From: Runella sp.
Lineage (GTDB): Bacteria > Bacteroidota > Bacteroidia > Cytophagales > Spirosomataceae
Length of the DNA stretch: 48,143 bases
Direction of reading: 5' to 3'
NCBI RefSeq assembly: GCF_027484545.1
Contig: NZ_JAIXST010000051.1
Location: forward strand, 1-48,143
Shown: positions 42,435 through 48,143 of the stretch, one piece after another
How positions within the stretch are numbered: position 1 is the first letter of the stretch
How the letters are laid out: the number at the start of each line of letters is the position of its first letter
The notes under the pieces: model-generated
Told to the model about the DNA's origin: nothing
Database searches by the model: none
The model's input: only the letters and a program-made list of their open reading frames with translations
Program-made: the position numbers and the translations under genes

Positions 42435-45400
42435 ATGTATAACCGCCCGCTGGTTTTTTTATTTTTATTCCTAATCGGTTGGGTTCCGAAAGAAGCCTTT
42501 ACGCAATCCTCAGATATTTCATTTCAACACCTCAGCCCCGAACAGGGGCTTCCCATCCACTACGCTACGGGAATTGTGCAGGATACCTCGGGCTTTATTT
42601 GGATTGGAACAATGGCTGGATTGGCGCGTTACGATGGGGTTCGCTGCAAGGTCTATGACCACGACCGACAAGACCCCTACTCACTTTCCGACATTCTTGT
42701 CAGATCGGTTTTTCTGTCAAAAAACGGGACTTTGTGGGTAGGAACGCAACACGGATTCAATCGTTTCGATTTCAAAACCCAACGCTTTGAACGGTTTCAT
42801 TTTACAAAATACAGCGAGCGTTCTGACTACATTCGCTGTATTGAAGAAGATTCGCGGGGAAAACTTTGGTTGGGTTCCGCCAATGGGCTCATTATTTTTG
42901 ACCCTTAAACGAAACAATCCGAACTTTTAAAACTCCCCACCGATGCTTCTTCCAAAGCATTGGTGTATTCGATCCGTACGCTGTTGGTAGATCGAACTAC
43001 GATGTGGATTGGTACGGATATGGGGCTTTATCGCTACGATATTGAAAGCAAGTCGTTTCAGGTATTTTGCAAAAGTGACGAATTGGGCAGTATCCCCGGC
43101 AACTCCGTTACAGCCTTGGTGAAGCATCCCAAAACCGGGGACCTTATCGTTGGGAATCGCAATGGTATGATGTCCTCGTTAAATCTTCATTCAGAACATT
43201 TTTCAAAAATTGACATCAGCATCCGAGAATCCAGTGAAATAACCTGCCTGTTTTTTGACAAAAGCGGTAAGCTTTGGGTAAGTACGCGAGGCGACGGCAT
43301 CTTTTACCAGGATGCCATTCAACAAAATTTTATTAATTACCAAAGCGACATCAACAATCCCAACAGCCTGAGTTCTACCTACGTAAAAACTATTTTTCAA
43401 GACCGCTCTGGGGTACTTTGGTTTACGACTTCCTACAAAGGAATAAGCCGATTTAATCCTAATAATCAATCGTTTTCTTCGCCTTTAAAAAATATTGACT
43501 ACAAACCTAAGTCGGCCAACGGAGCTGCCATCAACCGCATTGCCCTCGACAATCAAAATAACCTTTGGCTCGCAACTGATGATGGGTTGCTGTGGGTCAA
43601 TCAAAAAACGAATCAACATAAGATTTATCGGCATGATGATGCTAACTCTGCCAGCCTAACTGATAATTCGGTCAATTGTGTCTTTGTCGATAAAACAGAC
43701 CATGTTTGGATAGGGACACACACTCATTTTCATCACTTAGACCCCAGTACGGGAAAGTTGGAGTACTTTCCGTATTTACCGAATGAAAAAATGCCTTCGC
43801 CGCCGCCACAAATTCCCCGTACTGATTTTTTGGCAGGAAAAAACGTGTACGATATCCACACCACTGGCGACGGGCGCCTTTTTATAGGCACGGAGGAAGG
43901 CCTCACTATTTTTGACCCGCGCACCCGAACTTTTGCCAATCGATTTAATGACGAACGAATCAGACGTTTGCCCATCAATCGGTACAATAGTTTCTTTCTC
44001 GATAGCAAACGAAATCTGTGGGTAGGATGCGGTGTCGATGAGGTGCTTTGTATCACTCCTGATTTATCAAAAGTAACTACCTATCGCTATCAGGAAAACA
44101 ACCCAAAAAGCCTTCCCGATAACGGTGTCATGTCGTTTGCGGAAGACTCAAAAGGAAACATTTGGATGGGTACTGACAATGGTTTGGGCAATCTGGATAT
44201 AAAAACGCAGCTGTTTACCAATTATTCTACCAAAAATGGAATTGCGAACAACTACGTATCGGCGCTGATTCGGGTAGGCAATACCGTATGGATGGGAACG
44301 GCCAATGGGTTAACCCGTTTTAATGACAAAGGCAAACAGTTTGTGTCTTTCGGCAGAGCCGATAATCTCCAGATGCTGTCCGTCGAAACCAAGTCCGTGG
44401 CCAAAGATTCATTGGGTTATTTGTATTTCGGAGGTCTGTACGGGCTGGTGAAATTTCATCCCGATTACGTTAAAACCAACACCTTTGTTCCGCCGATAAC
44501 CATTACTTCGCTGCGGGTGTATGGACAGGAAATGTTGCCAACACTTATTCACCCGTCCGACAACCCGATTAGTCTGGCGTATGACCAAAACGATTTGACC
44601 ATTGATGCAGCAGCGCTCAGTTATGACCATTCAGAGAATAATCTGTATACTTTTTGGCTCGAAAATCTCGAAAAACAATGGAGCTCACCCAGCCATCAAT
44701 CTACCCTAAACTACCTGAATGTGCCTCCGGGCGAGTATATTCTGCACGTAAAAGCGGCCAACAATGATGGTATTTGGAATCCCGTTGCTTATCGTCTTCC
44801 CATAACGATTCGCCCCCCTTTTTGGCAAACCTGGTGGTTCAGAACGTTACTCATACTGGTGATTATGGGGACAGGATTCTACTTCTACCGCCTGCGGGTC
44901 AAAATGATTGAACACGAGCACGCCATCGAAGTGAAATTGTTGGAAGAACAGCGCACTCTTCAAAAACAACTCAATAAAGAGCTCACCGAGAAACTGGATT
45001 ACCAACAAAAATTTGAAAAAGCTCAAACCCAACAGGCCGAAACTGAACGAAAAACCATCCTGCTGGAACGGGAAAAACTCCTGTCGCGCTATCAGAATCT
45101 GGTCAATCAGCTTAATCCACACTTCCTTTTCAACAGTTTGGCCGTACTGGATAGCTTGATTTACAAAGACCATAAGTTGGCCTCCAAGTACCTGCGCCAA
45201 TTAACCAAAGTATATCGGTATCTGATAGAAAACGACGACCACGAAACCGTCACGCTGGAGCAAGAACTGCGATTTGCCCGAGATTTTGTGAGCCTGTTGC
45301 ACATGCGCTACAACGACGGGCTCTGCATAGAAATCCATTTGGACAAAAGTCTGTATTCCAAAAAAGTAGTACCCGTTACGTTCCAAAATCTCATTGAAAA

Positions 45401-45632
45401 CGCCGTAAAACACAACATAACCGCCTTAGAATCACCTTTGTGCATTACAATAAGGGAAGAAGACAACTATTTGGTGTTTAAAAACAATTTACAAAAACGA
45501 GGCTCCGTGAGTACTTCCAATAAAAGAGGACTCAATGATTTCAGGGCATTGTACAGTTATCTGGCCAATCGCCCCATAAAAATTGTAGAAATGGAAAACC
45601 ATTTTACCGTGTACGTTCCCTTATTGGATTAA
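42435..45632 (+). pseudogene. two-component propeller LytS-type kinase, interrupted by an in-frame TAA
   Basis: One continuous frame of 1,066 codons broken only by TAA at 42906-42908 (codon 158). The first part has a signal peptide (MYNRPLVFLFLFLIGWVPKEAFTQ) and three propeller blades (WIGT/WVGT/WLGS). After the stop eleven more blades follow (WIGTDMGLYRYD, IGTEEGLTIFD, WMGTDNGLGNLD), giving 14 = two seven-bladed Reg_prop propellers, then a Y_Y_Y domain, one membrane helix (WFRTLLILVIMGTGFYFY), a coiled coil and a His_kinase core with His896 in NQLNPHFLFNSL and N-box LIENAVKHN; the ATP lid retains KRGL. The next start after the stop would be a TTG at 42960 with no good ribosome site, so two genes are unlikely. 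Either a recent nonsense mutation, readthrough or a sequencing error. The signal would be periplasmic. Confidence 0.85.
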
Positions 45633-45766
45633 CGCCTCATCGGATTATTGGGAAGGATTAAGTCTTTAAATGAACGACTCGAATTATTTTTTTTAAGATA
45701 GTAGATTGCAGTTCATTAATTTTACTCAACAAATTTTAAAAATACCCATTACTCAACCCTACAAAC

Positions 45767-46183
45767 ATGAATGACCAACAAAAGAAACTTGTTCAAACCA
45801 GTTTTGCCCGTATCGTACCCAAAGCAGAATATGCTGCAAAGTTGTTTTACGGTCGGCTTTTTGAAATACTTCCAGAAGTAGAACCCTTATTTAAAAGTGA
45901 CCTTAAAACTCAGGGCATCAAGCTTTTTCAAGTCATCAGTTTTGCGGTTTGCTCGTTAGACAATTTAGACGAACTCCTGCCTATATTACAAGATTTAGGA
46001 CGACGCCATGTAAAATACGGAACACAACCTCAGCATTATGCTTCGGTGGGTGAGTCATTTATCTGGACCTTGGAAAAGGTATTGAAAGATGATTTTACGC
46101 CTGAAATCCGACAAGCTTGGCTGGATATATACAGTTTGATGTCGGCGGCTATGATAGACGCCGCCTACCAAGAAACCCCTTGA
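45767..46183 (+). CDS. single-domain globin (VHb-like)
   Basis: 138 residues. Aligned by eye to bacterial hemoglobins: CD1 Phe42 in VEPLFKSD, distal E7 Gln49 in KTQGIKL, proximal F8 His81 in LGRRHVKYG and the H-helix region QAWLDIYSLMSAAMIDAAY. These are the residues needed for heme and O2/NO binding. There is no FAD/NAD reductase domain and no signal, so it is a free cytoplasmic globin. Its stop is followed after only 5 nt by a kinase gene and then a regulator gene, so it probably works as the sensor part of that system rather than as a classical O2 carrier. NO scavenging is the main alternative. Confidence 0.92.
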   Translation: MNDQQKKLVQTSFARIVPKAEYAAKLFYGRLFEILPEVEPLFKSDLKTQGIKLFQVISFAVCSLDNLDELLPILQDLGRRHVKYGTQPQHYASVGESFIWTLEKVLKDDFTPEIRQAWLDIYSLMSAAMIDAAYQETP

Positions 46184-46188
46184 AATAG

Positions 46189-46827
46189 ATGGAATCGCTC
46201 ACTAACACATCATCCCAAAGCAATGAATTACCCGCAGTACCAGCGAGTGATGCAACCGACTATGGAAATACAATTTCGGATGTTAAATACCAAAATTTAG
46301 TCAGTCAGCTAAATCCACACTTTCTTTTCAATAGTCTGGCCACGTTGGAGAGCCTCATTTACAGTGACCAACGGTTGGCTGTGAAGTTTTTGAGCCAACT
46401 TACCCGCGTTTATCGCTACATTCTGACGACCCGAACTACTCCCTTGGTGAAGCTCTCAGCAGAAATAAATTTTATCAAAGATTATGCAGATTTACTGCAA
46501 ACCCGTTTTGGAAAAGGACTTCAGGTTATCATCAACGTTTCTGCCAAAGCCAACGAGAAGCAGATTGTACCCGCCGTACTGCAAATTTTGGTAGAAAATG
46601 CAACCCGTCACAACATAACTGACCCGGAATCACCACTGATTGTTACTATCAATACAATTGAAGACCAACTTATTATAGAAAACAACCTTCAAAAAAAGCA
46701 AATTTTAGAGCCTCAGCGCAAAGAAGCCCTCAAGAGTTTATGCAATTTATACACGTATTTTTCTCCTGTTTGTATAGAAATTCAGGAAACACCCGAAACA
46801 TTTAAAGTTATATTACCACTCATTTAA
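46189..46827 (+). CDS. sensorless LytS-type histidine kinase with altered ATP lid
   Basis: 212 residues with no membrane segment and no sensor domain; residues 1-32 are a polar tail. The His_kinase core has His44 in NQ/SQLNPHFLFNSLATLES, RVYRYI and the N-box ILVENATRHN. It closely resembles the core of the kinase at 42435 (QNLV-x-QLNPHFLFNSLA). The G1 box is NNLQ as in many Bacteroidota relatives, but the usual G-x-G-L of the second box is QRKEALKSL, with no glycine, so ATP turnover may be weak or absent. It ends 45 nt before the LytTR gene. Likely takes its input from the globin encoded 5 nt upstream. Confidence 0.9.
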   Translation: MESLTNTSSQSNELPAVPASDATDYGNTISDVKYQNLVSQLNPHFLFNSLATLESLIYSDQRLAVKFLSQLTRVYRYILTTRTTPLVKLSAEINFIKDYADLLQTRFGKGLQVIINVSAKANEKQIVPAVLQILVENATRHNITDPESPLIVTINTIEDQLIIENNLQKKQILEPQRKEALKSLCNLYTYFSPVCIEIQETPETFKVILPLI

Positions 46828-46872
46828 AACTTTATCAATTCATTCGTACTCAACCAATAACCTATATTCACC

Positions 46873-47634
46873 ATGAAAGTCCTGATTGTCGAAGACGAAA
46901 TCCTCATCGCCGAACAACTCCAACGAATGTTGAAAGATATTGCTCCTCAAGCAGAGGTATTGGACGTACTGCACAGCGTAAAAACGGCCCGGCGTTGGTT
47001 TATGCAAAATGCGGAACCCGATTTGTTGTTTATGGACATTCAACTTTCCGACGGCATCAGCTTCGATTTATTCAACTATTTTGACATCAAATGCCCCATT
47101 ATCTTTGCCACGGCCTACGACGAATACGCCATTAAAACCTTTAAAGTCAACGGCATTGATTATTTATTAAAACCCATTGACGAAGAAGACCTCATTCGGG
47201 CGCTGGAAAAATTCAAGGCGCTCAAAAAAAACACCCAGATTCCTGCTGACCTGCTTCAAACGTTGGTCAATCACCCGGCACAAAAAGGGAAAATGTACAA
47301 GGAAAAACTCATTGTTCAGCACCGCAACGCGTCGATTCCCATCAATCTGTCGGACGTCACGGTTTTTTACCTCGACCAAGTTATTTACGTGGTGACCAAC
47401 GACGGACAAAAATACATTGCCGAGCAAAACACGTTGGACGAAATTGAAGACATTTTGAACCCGACTGACTTTTTCAGAGCGGGCCGCCGACAGATCATCA
47501 ACCAACAGGCGATTGAAAGCTACAAAGGCGATACATCAGGAAAATTGTTTCTTAAACTGAGAAGTACCCAAATGCCCGAAGTAGAAATCAGTCGCGAAAA
47601 AGCGCCCGTTTTTAAGCGTTGGATAGACCGGTAA
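46873..47634 (+). CDS. LytTR family response regulator
   Basis: 253 residues. The receiver domain has Glu7-Asp8 in LIVEDEILIAEQ, phosphoacceptor Asp55 in LLFMDIQLSDG, ATAYDEYAIKTF and the conserved Lys in YLLKPIDEEDL. The LytTR DNA-binding domain (about 150-250) has FYLDQVIYVVTNDGQKYIAE, then FFRAGRRQIINQQAIESY, the family's DNA-contact strand and turn. It should activate promoters with paired direct repeats. Being the last gene of the globin/kinase cluster and the only LytTR protein in the window, it is the presumed output of one or both LytS kinases. Confidence 0.94.
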   Translation: MKVLIVEDEILIAEQLQRMLKDIAPQAEVLDVLHSVKTARRWFMQNAEPDLLFMDIQLSDGISFDLFNYFDIKCPIIFATAYDEYAIKTFKVNGIDYLLKPIDEEDLIRALEKFKALKKNTQIPADLLQTLVNHPAQKGKMYKEKLIVQHRNASIPINLSDVTVFYLDQVIYVVTNDGQKYIAEQNTLDEIEDILNPTDFFRAGRRQIINQQAIESYKGDTSGKLFLKLRSTQMPEVEISREKAPVFKRWIDR

Positions 47635-48036
47635 TACTACTCTCGCTACATAAGCACCTTGTTTAGCCTTTTCAATGGTTTGTGGCCCTTTTGACATACC
47701 TTCCTCAACACCTACCCGCTTACACTCAAGCATTGCGTATGGTTTCTTATGCTGTTCATAGATATGAAGATACAATACTTCTTCTGTTTCAGACTGAATA
47801 CTGCACAATAAGTTAGTATCTAACGACTTCGCAATTATACAAGCATTCCTAAGTACGTCATTACTTAAAAGACTGGCTCCGGTTTTCTCCATTCCTTCCA
47901 AATCAAAATCGGTTTTTTTAAGCGCCTTTAAGATTGAATGCGCCGTTATGTTATTTCCTGTTTTTGGAAAATTCAGAATAAAACTCCGAATAATCGGATG
48001 AAGCGAGTATTCTACTATTATGAGACTTAGATTCAA
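47536..48036 (-). pseudogene. truncated nuclease-like ORF running into the LytTR gene
   Basis: Begins at a TTG codon (48034-48036) on the minus strand. The visible protein has ALKKTDFDLEGMEKTGA, LYLHIYEQHKKPYAMLECK and RVGVEEGMSKGPQTIEKAKQ. The LECK element with its upstream acidic residues resembles a PD-(D/E)xK nuclease core, so a restriction-endonuclease fragment is my guess. The frame then continues antisense into the last 99 bp of the LytTR gene (47536-47634), where it no longer looks protein-like, so its true 3' end is probably lost near 47634. An 8-bp inverted repeat (48048-48068) lies just upstream. Confidence 0.45.
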
Positions 48037-48047
48037 GAATCAAATGC

Positions 48048-48068
48048 AATCTACTGATTGAGTAGATT
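48048..48068. repeat. 8-bp palindrome upstream of the nuclease-like fragment
   Basis: AATCTACT (48048-48055), 5-nt loop, AGTAGATT (48061-48068). It lies 12 nt before the TTG start on the minus strand and could be an operator or terminator. Confidence 0.4.
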
Positions 48069-48143
48069 TATTGTATAAAAAAAGAGTTAGCGAGTGTGTT
48101 ATTTTTGGGTATCGAATCCTAAATAACATGAGAAATTTCATCG

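Noticed and set aside
42960-45632. Second half of the propeller kinase as a separate gene
   Set aside because: Its only early start is a TTG without a ribosome site, it would begin mid-propeller without a signal peptide, and it is in frame with the first half; treated as one interrupted gene.

Overview
The window looks like the chromosome of a Cytophagales-type Bacteroidota (Runella/Spirosoma-like; inferred from gene content, not from a marker gene). Supporting signs are moderate GC, promoters of the TTG/TAnnTTTG type, a 3-coathanger-like C-terminal domain on a secreted enzyme, split transhydrogenase genes, several LytS/LytTR and two-component propeller proteins, and Tat-exported Gfo/Idh/MocA oxidoreductases beside sulfatases. 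I saw no rRNA, tRNA, CRISPR array or prophage.

Layout. 1-5.2 kb: partial pntA (alpha-1 subunit), uxuA and hslU converging on a perfect 14-bp terminator, a small lipoprotein, an NTF2-like exported protein and a small orphan. 5.2-9.5 kb: an HtrA-type protease without a visible signal peptide, a small orphan and two tandem S1-type sulfatases. 9.5-10.2 kb: a RAYT-type Y1 transposase gene boxed by a perfect 17-bp inverted repeat, next to TAAA-loop palindromes and a 22-bp tandem array. 10.2-15 kb: cdaA (c-di-AMP synthesis), a DedA protein, a Uup-like ABC-F protein, a small lipoprotein and a beta-barrel protein. 15-18 kb: a NarL-type regulator and its TPR-containing histidine kinase. 18-27.4 kb: carbohydrate and peptide functions (Gfo/Idh/MocA, GH43, a PQQ-type sugar dehydrogenase with PKD and repeat domains, a DUF885 peptidase, a 2-hydroxyacid-dehydrogenase-like protein lacking its catalytic residues, an M42 aminopeptidase). 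27.5-32.2 kb: a tight five-gene minus-strand operon (FdtA-like ketoisomerase, FdtB-like aminotransferase, GtrB-like GT2, methyltransferase, polytopic glycosyltransferase), probably making and transferring a 3-amino-3,6-dideoxyhexose. 32.4-41.3 kb: a second Gfo/Idh/MocA, a coiled-coil protein with ppsA, a methyltransferase, menD, and a divergent lrp/ald pair around a palindrome. 41.5-48.1 kb: a MazG-like pyrophosphatase, a decayed receiver-domain fragment, a 14-blade propeller LytS kinase broken by an in-frame stop, then globin, a sensorless LytS-like kinase and a LytTR regulator, and finally a truncated nuclease-like ORF.

The most interesting module is the globin/short LytS/LytTR cluster (45767-47634). 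A free single-domain globin lies 5 nt before a kinase that has no sensor domain, followed by a LytTR regulator. This suggests a gas- or redox-sensing two-component system in which the heme sensor is a separate subunit. The short kinase closely resembles the core of the broken propeller kinase upstream and has lost the glycines of its ATP-lid box. The second candidate is the RAYT cassette with its family of TAAA-loop palindromes.

Metabolically the window combines uronate catabolism (uxuA), polysaccharide desulfation and arabinose/xylose-type hydrolysis, gluconeogenesis (ppsA), menaquinone synthesis (menD), alanine/pyruvate exchange (ald) and NAD(P)H balancing (pntA). These are mostly independent transcription units separated by clear hairpin terminators.
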